Shown here: piece by piece, positions 52,066-64,000 of the stretch | Layout: the number at the start of each line of letters is the position of its first letter | Position numbering within the stretch: position 1 is the first letter of the stretch | NCBI GenBank assembly: GCA_937873665.1 | Contig: CALMYW010000394.1 | Span: 1 to 64,000 of the forward strand | From: an uncultured Sphingorhabdus sp. | GTDB taxonomy: Bacteria > Pseudomonadota > Alphaproteobacteria > Sphingomonadales > Sphingomonadaceae | Direction: 5' to 3' | DNA: 64,000 bases | Position numbers and translations under genes: made by a program | The notes under the pieces: model-generated | What the model saw: only the letters and a program-made list of their open reading frames with translations | Databases searched by the model: none | What the model was told of the DNA's origin: nothing

Positions 52066-53406
52066 ATGTCGGATATGGAAAAGTCACTTTCGGCTGAGTT
52101 TGACACGATCGTCAAAGCCTTTGATTTTGATGGTCAGATGGCGTCGAAGTGCCGTGACTTGCTTGCGATCGTCGATGACGAAATGGATGCCTTTGCTTCC
52201 TATTATTGGGAATATTGGACAAGTTTCGGAGATACCGAACAGCTCCGCAATCCGGAATATGTGGCTGCAATGGTCAAATCGACCGCGAACTATATCCGTG
52301 AGCGCATGCGCGACATCAAAGGGACGATGTGGCGAGAATATCTGAAGGCACAGATTATTGCTGCTTGCAAGGATCGGGTTCCGCTGGGGCATTTGCTGGC
52401 CGCATCGACGCGTGCCAGCCAGCGCTATTTCGACATTTTTGATGCCAAGCTCGAAGCCAATGATCCGGCGCGCGACAGATTGATAAAGACCGTGCACGAT
52501 TTTACAGCGGTAGAACTTGCCGTCACATCAGCCTGTTACGTCCATTATCAAAAGATCGTCCAGCGCGAACAGAAGGAAGGCTACACTGCCCAATTCGAAA
52601 GCGAGATCGGTTCCAGCACAGCTGAGATATCGGAACAGGCTAACATTCTCCGCCAACAGGCTGCAGCTAGCACTGCGGTTGCCCAAGGTATGCTTAGCAA
52701 GGCTTCAGAAGTAGCTACTGCATCCGAACAGTCTGCCGTAGCGATGCGCGAAGCGGCCCAAACTGCGGCTGGATTGATCCGTGCGATTGAGGATACGCGG
52801 AGCGAAGTTGAAACCGCGGCAGATGTTGCGAATCGCGCCACCGAGCGCGCTCAGGAAGCGGTTGAAGCGACCGACACTCTTTCAGAACAGTCGAAGTCGA
52901 TCGAATCTATCCTTGGCCTGATCCGCGATATTGCAGGCCAGACTAACCTTCTCGCTTTGAACGCCACTATCGAAGCAGCGCGCGCTGGCGATGCCGGTCG
53001 CGGCTTTGCAGTTGTCGCGCAGGAAGTGAAAAGCCTCGCCAACCAGACCGCCGAAGCGACTGATGAAATTGCCGGCAAGATTACGGCTATCCAGAATGCC
53101 ACCAAGGCGTCGGTCGAATCAAATGTCGCCATCAAGACTGCGGTTGAGGATGTGCAACATAGCGCAGAACGAATCCGCCATGCGATGGAAGAACAAGCCC
53201 AGACGGTGACCATGATCACGGCATCGGTCGATGAAACTGCACTCGCCGCAGACCTGATGTCGAACACCATCGCCGCAATCCGCGCCGATACGGAAAATGT
53301 CGTCTCGGAAATCTCGCAACTTGAAGCCGGGTTTGGCGATGTCGAAGGCAATATTTCCTCGCTGCAGGCCAATGCCGGAAAATTTGCCGCAAATCTGGTT
53401 CGCTAA
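52066..53406 (+). CDS. Soluble methyl-accepting chemotaxis protein with globin-like N-terminal sensor
   Basis: The start ATG at 52066 follows a CGGGAG ribosome site, giving 446 residues. There is no membrane segment. The C-terminal half carries the chemoreceptor hairpin tip [38 protein letters not shown] and flanking heptads. Residues 5-175 are all-helical and can be aligned by eye with HemAT-type globin-coupled sensors. The proximal haem His position appears to be C101, with H109 nearby. Haem binding is therefore unsure. No che genes are adjacent. Confidence 0.85.
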   Translation: MSDMEKSLSAEFDTIVKAFDFDGQMASKCRDLLAIVDDEMDAFASYYWEYWTSFGDTEQLRNPEYVAAMVKSTANYIRERMRDIKGTMWREYLKAQIIAACKDRVPLGHLLAASTRASQRYFDIFDAKLEANDPARDRLIKTVHDFTAVELAVTSACYVHYQKIVQREQKEGYTAQFESEIGSSTAEISEQANILRQQAAASTAVAQGMLSKASEVATASEQSAVAMREAAQTAAGLIRAIEDTRSEVETAADVANRATERAQEAVEATDTLSEQSKSIESILGLIRDIAGQTNLLALNATIEAARAGDAGRGFAVVAQEVKSLANQTAEATDEIAGKITAIQNATKASVESNVAIKTAVEDVQHSAERIRHAMEEQAQTVTMITASVDETALAADLMSNTIAAIRADTENVVSEISQLEAGFGDVEGNISSLQANAGKFAANLVR

Positions 53407-53463
53407 TCAGCGCATTCGCTAAGCAAGGTTGAATTTCATTGCCCGCTGTGGAAGGCAGCGGGC

Positions 53464-54156
53464 ATGACCTTGCATATCTTAGTAACGGGCGGATCGCGCG
53501 GTATCGGCGCGGCCATTGTCGATGAGCTCGGCGACGACAACGTCCTCGTCCACGCAACTTCGAGCGCGCATGGCGACTTGAGCGATCCTACCGTTCCATC
53601 CGAAATCTGGCACAATGCGTTGCAGGAAATGGGCGGACGCGTTGACGTGCTCGTCAACAATGCAGGTGTGTTTGAAGCCAATCCGATCGATCTCAGCGAT
53701 ATCGAATGGCTCGATGGCTGGGAGCGGACGATGGCGATCAACTTGACGGCTTCCGCCCAGCTTTGCCGTCTTGCGATCCTCCACTGGCAGGCACTGGGCC
53801 AGGAAGGCCGGATCATCAATGTCGCCAGCCGAGCCGCCTATCGCGGCGACAGCCCTGCGCACTGGCATTATGCCGCATCAAAAGGCGGGATGGTCGCGAT
53901 GACCAAGAGCATCGCCCGCGGTTTTGCCGCGCAACAGATCTATGCTTTTGCGATCTGCCCCGGCTTTACGATGACGGGAATGGCCGAGGACTATTTGGCA
54001 AGCCGCGGTGGTGACAAGCTTCTGGCCGACATACCCCTTGGACGGGTGGCGATGCCGGAGGAAGTGGCAACGCTCGTCCGTTTTTGCGCGCTGGAAGCTC
54101 CGCCATCGATGACTGGGGCGGTACTCGACATAAACGGAGCCAGCTATGTTCGCTAA
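53464..54156 (+). CDS. SDR-family oxidoreductase
   Basis: The 230-residue protein has the cofactor motif ILVTGGSRGIGAAIVDE, NNAG, the catalytic NVASRAAYRGDS with serine, and YAASKGG with Tyr and Lys. It ends with MTGAVLDINGASYVR. It reduces or oxidises an unidentified carbonyl substrate with NAD(P)H. It is the first gene of a three-gene unit; its 3' end overlaps the metallo-beta-lactamase start by 11 bases. Co-transcription with that enzyme and prmA is likely. Confidence 0.9.
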   Translation: MTLHILVTGGSRGIGAAIVDELGDDNVLVHATSSAHGDLSDPTVPSEIWHNALQEMGGRVDVLVNNAGVFEANPIDLSDIEWLDGWERTMAINLTASAQLCRLAILHWQALGQEGRIINVASRAAYRGDSPAHWHYAASKGGMVAMTKSIARGFAAQQIYAFAICPGFTMTGMAEDYLASRGGDKLLADIPLGRVAMPEEVATLVRFCALEAPPSMTGAVLDINGASYVR

Positions 54157-55048
54157 ATCGGTTGCAGCCCTTGCTCTCATTGGAACAGCCCTGACAGGTT
54201 GTGCCGCGAACAGTGGTACGCAGTCCGCCGCAACTGCCAAGTTTGAACCCATCGCCAAAGCCTGCGAAGGCCGCGATGGTTGGGGTGATCCTGCTCCACC
54301 GGCGCATGTCTATGCCAATGTATACATGGTAGGAACCTGTGGTATCGTTTCACTATTGATCACGACGCCACAGGGCCATTTCCTAATCGATGGCGCAATC
54401 CCGGAAGCAGCGACCGAAATCGCTCAAAATATCCGCGATCTCGGCTTCGATCCGAAGGATGTGCGTTATCTTTTGAATTCCCATGAGCATTTTGATCATT
54501 CTGGCGGCTTGGCAGGATTGAAACGGATCACTGGCGCCAAAATGGTTGCCCGTGCCGAGGCCAAGGATGCTCTCGAAAGCGGCACTGTGCATCCTTTGGA
54601 TCCCCAAAGAGGGCTTTTCGATCCAGTCGAAGGGGTCAAAGTGGATCAGATAATCCGCGACGGCGAAACGCTGAAAATCGGCAATCAAGTTCTAACCGCG
54701 ATTGCCTCGCCTGGTCATTCGCCCGGTGGCACAAGCTGGCGCTGGCAAAGCTGCAACAATGGAAAATGCTTAAACATCGTTTTTGCGGATAGCTTAAGTG
54801 CTGTTTCGGCGGACGATTATCATTTTAGCGACCATCCAGAATATATAGCGCCTTTGCGGGCGACCATCTCAAAAATCGCCTCGTTCGAGACTTGCGACAT
54901 TCTGATCACCCCGCATCCTTCGCAAAGTGGTTTTTTCGAGCGTCTTAATGGCGACGAGCCGTTGATCGACGCGACATCTTGCTCTCAATATGCGGCGGGC
55001 TCGCTGGCAAGACTTGAAAACAGGCTCGCCAAAGAAGCCGCAAAATGA
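54146..55048 (+). CDS. Subclass B3 metallo-beta-lactamase, predicted lipoprotein
   Basis: The 300-residue protein has a signal with lipobox LTGC (C19). The B3 zinc ligands are all present: H113, H115 and H118 with D117 in LLNSHEHFDHSGG, H191 in SPGHSPGGTSW, and H257 in LITPHPSQSGFF. The PGGTSWRW region and HPSxS context are characteristic of B3 enzymes, as opposed to B1/B2, which use cysteine. It hydrolyses beta-lactams if active. It is embedded between an SDR gene and prmA, coupled to both, which suggests a chromosomal, housekeeping-linked copy rather than an acquired cassette. Confidence 0.92.
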   Translation: MFAKSVAALALIGTALTGCAANSGTQSAATAKFEPIAKACEGRDGWGDPAPPAHVYANVYMVGTCGIVSLLITTPQGHFLIDGAIPEAATEIAQNIRDLGFDPKDVRYLLNSHEHFDHSGGLAGLKRITGAKMVARAEAKDALESGTVHPLDPQRGLFDPVEGVKVDQIIRDGETLKIGNQVLTAIASPGHSPGGTSWRWQSCNNGKCLNIVFADSLSAVSADDYHFSDHPEYIAPLRATISKIASFETCDILITPHPSQSGFFERLNGDEPLIDATSCSQYAAGSLARLENRLAKEAAK

Positions 55049-56007
55049 ACTGGAAGCTTACCCTGCCCTGCTCGCGCGCCGAGGCAGAGGCGATGCATGA
55101 GGATGATGAATGGCTTGAGCAGTTCGAAAACCTGCCGACACTTGTCGCCGATGAGTTGGAGGCCTTTAACGACGTGAAATGGTCGATACAGGCCTATTTC
55201 AATGTAATGCCTTCACAGCATGATACTATACTGCTTGAAAGCCGATTGGGCGCAAAAGCTATTGTCGAGAAGCTCCCAGACGAAGATTGGCTAACGCTCA
55301 GCCAGACAAGCATCGATCCGGTGCATGCCGGGCGGTTCTATGTTCACACGTCAACCAACAAGGGCTCCATCCCCGCAGGCGCGAAGTCCTTTCTGATAGA
55401 GGCCGGACAGGCTTTCGGAACTGGCGGGCACGAAACGACCAGCGGGTGCCTTGCCATGCTTGACCGGTTGCACCGTAGCGGAAAACGCTATCATCATATT
55501 GCCGATATCGGCACTGGAACAGGCCTGCTGGCTTTCGCTGCACTACACCTTTGGCCACGGGCAATGGTGACCGCATCGGACATCGATCCCGTAAGCATAG
55601 ATGTGACACGCGAAAACGCCTCTGTAAATGGCGTCTCCTTAGGCCGGAGAAGCGGCCAGGTCGCGCTCTATGTTGCGACAGGAACCGACCATCCGGGAAT
55701 TGCTGCCCGCGCACCCTATGACCTGCTGATTGCCAATATCCTTGCAGGACCACTGGTGGAATTAGCCCCAAGTTTCGCCTCAGTCATCGCTGAAGGCGGC
55801 ACATTGATCCTTGCCGGTTTGCTCGACACGCAAGCCGATAAGGTAGCCAGCGCCTATCGACGCAACGGCTTCCTGCTGGTCGACCGTCAGGATAACGGCG
55901 ACTGGCCATGCCTGCGTCTGGTCAAGCGCCGACACTATGGATATCGCCGCCCGATCCACGCGTCAGGCCGCACCAGCCAGCCACCGGGCGATTTCGGTAC
56001 CTGGTAG
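55045..56007 (+). CDS. prmA: Ribosomal protein L11 methyltransferase
   Basis: The 320-residue protein has an N-terminal alpha/beta substrate-recognition domain and a C-terminal methyltransferase. Motifs include FGTGGHETTSGCLAML, IADIGTGTGLLAFAAL and the acceptor motif DLLIANILAGPLVELA (NPPY-like N-I-L). It trimethylates lysines and the N-terminus of ribosomal protein L11. The last ~25 residues (RRHYGYRRPIHASGRTS) extend past the usual end and look unstructured. The start overlaps the beta-lactamase stop as ATGA. Confidence 0.93.
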   Translation: MNWKLTLPCSRAEAEAMHEDDEWLEQFENLPTLVADELEAFNDVKWSIQAYFNVMPSQHDTILLESRLGAKAIVEKLPDEDWLTLSQTSIDPVHAGRFYVHTSTNKGSIPAGAKSFLIEAGQAFGTGGHETTSGCLAMLDRLHRSGKRYHHIADIGTGTGLLAFAALHLWPRAMVTASDIDPVSIDVTRENASVNGVSLGRRSGQVALYVATGTDHPGIAARAPYDLLIANILAGPLVELAPSFASVIAEGGTLILAGLLDTQADKVASAYRRNGFLLVDRQDNGDWPCLRLVKRRHYGYRRPIHASGRTSQPPGDFGTW

Positions 56008-56064
56008 CGACTACCGGCCAAATCCCGTTTTGCGCTCGCCTGCTTGAGCGTCGATAATTGTCAC

Positions 56065-56661
56065 ATGAACGCGCAACCCGACGCAAGCCAGATGGCCATC
56101 GCACGCGCGACGCGCGAACGCGAATTGCTGAGCGATGCGCTGGGCCGGGTTGGCATCGGCGACAGAAAAGCGTTCGAATTTCTCTATCGGCGAACCTCGG
56201 CGAAACTTTTTGGCGTTTGCTTACGTATCTTCGGTAACCGGAACGAAGCCGAGGAAGCCTTGCAAGACGCCTATCTGACCATCTGGAGCCGTGCCGCCGC
56301 CTTTGACAGGGACAGAGCGAGCCCGATCAGCTGGCTGGTTGCCATCACGCGCAACCGCGCGATCGACAGGCTTCGCGCGCGCGACAAGGGCAAGCCTGTC
56401 GATCTCGAGGAAGCTTTGGCCATTCCCGATCCCGCACCCGATGCAGAAAAGCGATTGGAGGAAAAAGACGAAGCCCGCGTTGTGGATAGCTGCATAGAAA
56501 GACTCGACGATCGCGACGCCAATTTTATTCGCGCGGCCTTCTGGAACGGGCGGACCTATGCCGATCTTGCCGTTGCTGAATCGACACCGCTGCCAACGGT
56601 GAAAAGCCGCATCAGGCGTGCGCTGATCAAGCTGCGCCATTGCCTTGAGGGCATGAGCTGA
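56065..56661 (+). CDS. ECF RNA polymerase sigma factor, SigK-like
   Basis: The ATG at 56065 is preferred to a TTG 21 bases upstream, giving 198 residues. Region 2 is FEFLYRRTSAKLFGVCLRIF with the EAEEALQDAYLTIWSRA core-binding element, then SWLVAITRNRAIDRLRA. Region 4 is AFWNGRTYADLAVAESTPLPTV followed by KSRIRRALIKLRHCL. The downstream gene, sharing one base, is a RskA-like anti-sigma factor, which places it in the SigK (ECF19) group. Its likely target is the fasciclin gene behind it and its own operon. Confidence 0.9.
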   Translation: MNAQPDASQMAIARATRERELLSDALGRVGIGDRKAFEFLYRRTSAKLFGVCLRIFGNRNEAEEALQDAYLTIWSRAAAFDRDRASPISWLVAITRNRAIDRLRARDKGKPVDLEEALAIPDPAPDAEKRLEEKDEARVVDSCIERLDDRDANFIRAAFWNGRTYADLAVAESTPLPTVKSRIRRALIKLRHCLEGMS

Positions 56662-57347
56662 TGCGCTTGACCGATGAGGATATCGCAACCGCTGGCGAAC
56701 TTGCATTGGGCCTGCTCGATAAGGCCGAGGCAGCACAGGCGCGCGCTCGACTTGCCGATGATCCCGAGTTTGCGACCGAATATGCCAAATGGCCAGACCG
56801 CATGACAGCAATGGAGCCGCTGATTGAGGACGCTCCTTCGCCCGCTGTCTGGTCGCGGATCGACGCTGCGATCGCTTCCCAACCGCGTCAGGACAATGCG
56901 GGCACTCACCTTCGCATCTGGCAAGGATTGACGGCCGCTTCATTCGCCGTTGCACTGGTGCTTGCGACCGTGCTGTGGCGCCAGCCCGAGACGCAACTTG
57001 TCCCGGCACAGCCGCAGATTCTGGTCGCAGCGATTGGAGCAGAAGGTGGACGCGAAAGCGTCGCCGCCAACTATTATCCGCAAACTGGGGCGTTGCAGAT
57101 CATCCCGATTTCGCTTGATACAGGTAAGCTCTATCCCGAATTGTGGATCATACCGGAAGATGGCGTCGCAAGGTCGCTTGGCATGATCGACCCCTCAAAA
57201 CCTGCTGTTCACTCCATCCCAGAAGCGATGCGACCGCATTTGCACAAAGGTGCGCTGTTCGCGATTACACCCGAACCAGCAGGCGGTGCACCGAACGGAA
57301 AGGCAACCGGACCAGTGATCGCCAAAGGTGCAATCGACACCATCTGA
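56661..57347 (+). CDS. RskA-like membrane anti-sigma factor
   Basis: The 228-residue protein has a cytoplasmic N-terminal domain with the RskA-type motif ELALGLLDKAEAAQARARLA. One membrane helix follows at about 89-106 (LTAASFAVALVLATVLW), then a periplasmic domain with PELWIIPEDGVARSLG and HLHKGALFAITPEPAGG, typical of RskA C-terminal domains. It should hold the SigK-like sigma factor inactive until regulated proteolysis. It starts with the last base of the sigma gene (TGATG) and is followed by the fasciclin gene after 94 bp. Confidence 0.9.
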   Translation: MRLTDEDIATAGELALGLLDKAEAAQARARLADDPEFATEYAKWPDRMTAMEPLIEDAPSPAVWSRIDAAIASQPRQDNAGTHLRIWQGLTAASFAVALVLATVLWRQPETQLVPAQPQILVAAIGAEGGRESVAANYYPQTGALQIIPISLDTGKLYPELWIIPEDGVARSLGMIDPSKPAVHSIPEAMRPHLHKGALFAITPEPAGGAPNGKATGPVIAKGAIDTI

Positions 57348-57401
57348 AAAAATTTTTCGTTCCGCTGCATCCATCTCGCTCGTCATTCCGTAACTGCGTC
57401 C

Positions 57402-57424
57402 GACATGTACATCCCCCACATGTC
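57402..57424. promoter_or_regulatory. Inverted repeat in the fasciclin gene leader
   Basis: GACATGT (57402-57408) and ACATGTC (57418-57424) form a perfect 7-bp inverted repeat, 17 bases upstream of the fasciclin start. It could be a leader hairpin or an operator. I did not identify a matching pair of -35/-10 elements shared with the sigma gene. Confidence 0.4.
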
Positions 57425-57441
57425 TTGCAGAAGGAAAGACC

Positions 57442-57996
57442 ATGAAAAAGAACCTCTTCAAGATTGCAATTGCAACTGCAGCCATGGCTTCGGCCGCAAC
57501 CGTTGGCCATGCGCATAACCATGGCCATAGCGGCCATTCGATGGCGGCGCCGAAGACCAATATCGTCGAAGCGGCCGTCGCTACGCCTGATCTCTCGACC
57601 CTCGTTACCGCTGTCAAAGCGGCTGGTCTGGTCGATACACTCGCCAGCCCCGGCCCCTTCACCGTGTTTGCGCCCACCAACGCTGCCTTTGGCAAGCTCC
57701 CTGCTGGCACTGTCGAAACGCTGGTTAAGCCTGAGAACAAGGGCACGCTGACCACCGTTCTGACCTATCATGTTGTTGCGGGCACCTTTGACAGCAAGGC
57801 TATCGCTGCCGCGATAAAGAGCGGTAATGGCAAGGCAACGCTCACCACGGTTCAAGGACAGAAGCTGACTGCATCCATGTATGGCGACAAGCTGATTGTT
57901 ACCGATGCCAAGGGTGGCAAATCGACCGTCGCCCTCGCTGACCTTCGCCAAAAGAACGGCGTTGTCCACGTCATCGACAGCGTGTTGATGCCGTAA
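57442..57996 (+). CDS. Secreted fasciclin-domain protein
   Basis: The 184-residue protein has a signal peptide (IAIATAAMASAATVGHA) followed by a histidine-rich stretch (HNHGHSGHS). A single fasciclin domain of about 130 residues follows: TLVTAVKAAGLVDTLASPGP, FTVFAPTNAAFGKLP, LTYHVVAG and the end NGVVHVIDSVLMP. Fasciclin proteins mediate adhesion or cell-envelope contacts. In mycobacteria MPT70/MPT83 are fasciclin proteins controlled by SigK-RskA, the same neighbour pair as here. A ribosome site AGAAGG precedes the ATG. Confidence 0.93.
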   Translation: MKKNLFKIAIATAAMASAATVGHAHNHGHSGHSMAAPKTNIVEAAVATPDLSTLVTAVKAAGLVDTLASPGPFTVFAPTNAAFGKLPAGTVETLVKPENKGTLTTVLTYHVVAGTFDSKAIAAAIKSGNGKATLTTVQGQKLTASMYGDKLIVTDAKGGKSTVALADLRQKNGVVHVIDSVLMP

Positions 57997-58054
57997 CGCC
58001 CTTGTTGGCGACCGGTACTCCGATCCCCCCTCCCATCAGCCGGTTGTCAACCAC

Positions 58055-58083
58055 GCCCCCTCCCCATTCGGGAGGGGGCTTTT
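58055..58083 (+). terminator. Rho-independent terminator after the fasciclin gene
   Basis: GCCCCCTCCC and GGGAGGGGGC form a 10-bp perfect stem with loop CATTC, followed by TTTTC. It ends within the convergent phhA stop codon, so the two transcription units abut. Confidence 0.9.
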
Positions 58084-58952
58084 CATTTGGCCTTGGAATG
58101 TGCGTAAGTCTGTGTGCCGTGCGTTATGACGTCGTCTTGGGGCAGGATATCGGCAATCGGAATATCGGGTAGCGATTCCAGTTGCGTATAAAGCGGTGCG
58201 AAATCGGTTTCGACCGTGACCTTCAGCAGATGCTCGAGTGACGGGATGACAAAATAATTCTGCTGGTAATCGTCGATCCGATATTCGGTGCGCATCAGGC
58301 GCAAAAGATCAAACCGGATCCGGTTGGGGCTCGGATCGTCGAGGCAGAAGATGCTCTCGCCATAGCTGGACACAATCCCAGCGCCGTAAATACGCAAGCC
58401 TGCTGGCTCCTCGATCAGTCCGAACTCGACGGTATACCAATATAGCCGCGCCAGCTTGTGCAGCGCGCCAAAGCCAAGGCTGCGCAGACCACCCTTGCCA
58501 TAGGCTACCATATAATCCGCAAACACCGGATCGGCGAGCATCGGGACATGGCCGAAGACGTCGTGGAAGACATCAGGTTCCTGCAGATAATCGAGCTGTT
58601 CGGGGGTGCGGATGAAATTGCCGGCAGGAAAGCGACGGTTGGCGAGATGGTCGAAAAACACATCGTCGGGAACCAGACCCGGTACAGCCACCACCTGCCA
58701 GCCCGTCGCCGCCATCAGGCGTGAATTCAGTTCGCGATAGTCGGGAATCCCTGGCTTTTCGAGCTTCAGAACATCGATCCCGCGCATGAAGGCATCGCAG
58801 GCCCGACCGGGCAGCATTTCCGACTGACGTGCGAACAGCCGGTCCCACATCGCATGCTCATCGGCCGAAAAGGCCTCCCAAGATTGCGGAATTGTCCAAT
58901 CCGGATTTGCGCCCGACGGCGGAGCATCATAGACATGGGTAAAGTCGGCCAT
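58083..58952 (-). CDS. phhA: Phenylalanine 4-monooxygenase
   Basis: The 289-residue protein is a pterin-dependent aromatic amino acid hydroxylase: EPDVFHDVFGHVPMLADPVF with both iron-ligand histidines, then YWYTVEFGLIEEPAGLRIYG with the Glu ligand. It converts phenylalanine to tyrosine with tetrahydropterin and oxygen. The length fits bacterial PhhA (262-300). It stands 15 bp from the divergent DUF2459 gene, so their promoters overlap or lie within the opposite gene. No Lrp-type regulator or pterin dehydratase is adjacent. Confidence 0.95.
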   Translation of the reverse strand: MADFTHVYDAPPSGANPDWTIPQSWEAFSADEHAMWDRLFARQSEMLPGRACDAFMRGIDVLKLEKPGIPDYRELNSRLMAATGWQVVAVPGLVPDDVFFDHLANRRFPAGNFIRTPEQLDYLQEPDVFHDVFGHVPMLADPVFADYMVAYGKGGLRSLGFGALHKLARLYWYTVEFGLIEEPAGLRIYGAGIVSSYGESIFCLDDPSPNRIRFDLLRLMRTEYRIDDYQQNYFVIPSLEHLLKVTVETDFAPLYTQLESLPDIPIADILPQDDVITHGTQTYAHSKAK

Positions 58953-58967
58953 GAAAGATAGTTACAC

Positions 58968-63369
<4,402 letters not shown>

Positions 63370-63379
63370 AGCGGCAATG

Positions 63380-64000
63380 TCACGCTCCGGGAGCGTGTTT
63401 CTGCATCAGGTCGTATGCGCGCTGATACCATTTGCTGCCGGGATAGTTGGCACCCAAAACCGCAGCGGATCGTTTGGCTTCTTCCGGGATACCCATCGCG
63501 AGATAGCTTTCAGTCATGCGATACAGCGCTTCGGGAGCATGGGTCGTGGTTTCATATTTCTGCACGACTTCCTTGAAGCGAAGCGAAGCCGCAAGCCATA
63601 GTGCACGACGCTGATAGAAACGGCCGATTTCCATTTCTTTGCCCGCAAGATGGTCACGGACAAGGTCGATCTTCAAACCGGCATCAGCGGCATAACGCGT
63701 ATTGGGATAGCGCCTCTGCACCTCACCCAGCGCAGAGAGAGCTTGCTCGGTAATCTTCTGGTCGCGGGTTACGTCGCTGATCTGCTCATAATAATTCAGA
63801 GCAATCAGATAATAAGCGTAAGGCGCATCCTTGTTGCCCGGATGGATCGACAGGAAGCGGCGAGCCGAAGATGTGGATTCGTTATATTTCTGCGCCATGT
63901 AATAGCTGAACGCACTCATCAACTGCGCACGGCGCGCCCAGGGCGAATAAGGATGCTGGCGCTCCACTTCGTCAAACAATGCAGCTGCAATTTGATACTG
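63380..64000 (-). CDS. bamD: Outer membrane assembly lipoprotein BamD, 5' end missing
   Basis: The frame is open to the window edge; 206 codons plus stop are seen and the N-terminal signal lies beyond base 64000. TPR-like helices match BamD: FDEVERQHPYSPWARRAQLM, APYAYYLIALNYYEQISDVT, DQKITEQALSALGEVQRRYP and ALYRMTESYLAMGIPEEAKR. BamD is a lipoprotein of the BAM complex that inserts beta-barrel proteins. It starts the visible bamD-recN-ligA series. The stop is 10 bp before recN. Confidence 0.93.
   Translation of the reverse strand, partial: QYQIAAALFDEVERQHPYSPWARRAQLMSAFSYYMAQKYNESTSSARRFLSIHPGNKDAPYAYYLIALNYYEQISDVTRDQKITEQALSALGEVQRRYPNTRYAADAGLKIDLVRDHLAGKEMEIGRFYQRRALWLAASLRFKEVVQKYETTTHAPEALYRMTESYLAMGIPEEAKRSAAVLGANYPGSKWYQRAYDLMQKHAPGA

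Noticed and set aside
55922..56104. Possible tRNA-like short frame around the end of prmA (MRWPSGLRR start)
   Set aside because: Such peptides sometimes come from tRNA genes, but no acceptor stem, T-loop or anticodon arm can be folded here.
57361..57400. SigK-type promoter (CCATCC/CCGAAT-like) upstream of the fasciclin gene
   Set aside because: CCATCT and CCGTAA are present but only 11 bases apart, too close for a -35/-10 pair.

Overview
The window reads as a compact, GC-rich chromosome segment of an alphaproteobacterium, most likely Sphingomonadales (Sphingopyxis/Sphingorhabdus-like). The reasons are a CcrM-type GANTC methyltransferase, a split PntAA/PntAB transhydrogenase with an aa3 oxidase subunit IV microprotein in front, a PrsK/PrsR pair beside a XrtA-type sugar transferase, an ScfR-type regulator next to a long-form isocitrate lyase, and the gene order bamD-recN-ligA. 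This assignment is inferred from gene content; no 16S gene is present. I see no prophage, no CRISPR array and no complete insertion sequence. No gene-free stretch exceeds 300 bases.

Layout. 1-9.6 kb: tRNA-Ser(CGA), hspQ, a diheme cytochrome/beta-helix pair, an Asp/Glu racemase homologue, and the pnt operon, which is split by a small DUF559 nuclease cassette bounded by 52-bp inverted repeats. A divergent sigma-54-type response regulator with a degenerate GAFTGA loop follows. 9.6-15.4 kb: a long minus-strand block glmM, DUF1272, thiD-VOC fusion, rnhB, then ccrM and folP. The gap before ccrM holds nine GANTC sites in 162 bp. 15.5-23.9 kb: transport and metabolism genes, including two coupled amidohydrolases (one lacking the metal-binding HxH) and a POT peptide transporter. 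23.9-31.9 kb: an exopolysaccharide/PEP-CTERM-type regulatory locus (TPR protein, PrsR, PrsK, sugar transferase) divergent from manC.

31.9-34.4 kb: an arsenic operon arsR-arsI-arsC-acr3 with a clear palindromic operator. 34.5-40.8 kb: a B12-dependent ribonucleotide reductase behind a perfect FNR box, then scfR divergent from aceA, which is followed by a 53-codon gene. 40.8-49.3 kb: katG with an OxyR-like half-site, 3-hydroxybutyrate dehydrogenase, a zinc peptidase, an alpha-hydroxy-acid oxidase, creD, a LysE exporter and an LLM flavoprotein. 49.3-52 kb: sdhCDA without sdhB. 52-58 kb: a soluble chemoreceptor, an operon of SDR, subclass B3 metallo-beta-lactamase and prmA, and an ECF sigma/RskA anti-sigma/fasciclin module that recalls mycobacterial SigK-RskA-MPT70. 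58-64 kb: phhA, a DUF2459 protein, ligA, recN and a partial bamD.

The strongest leads for new biology are the GANTC cluster at ccrM, the DUF559 cassette flanked by inverted repeats in the pnt operon, the thiD-VOC fusion, and several proteins in which a family-defining residue is missing.
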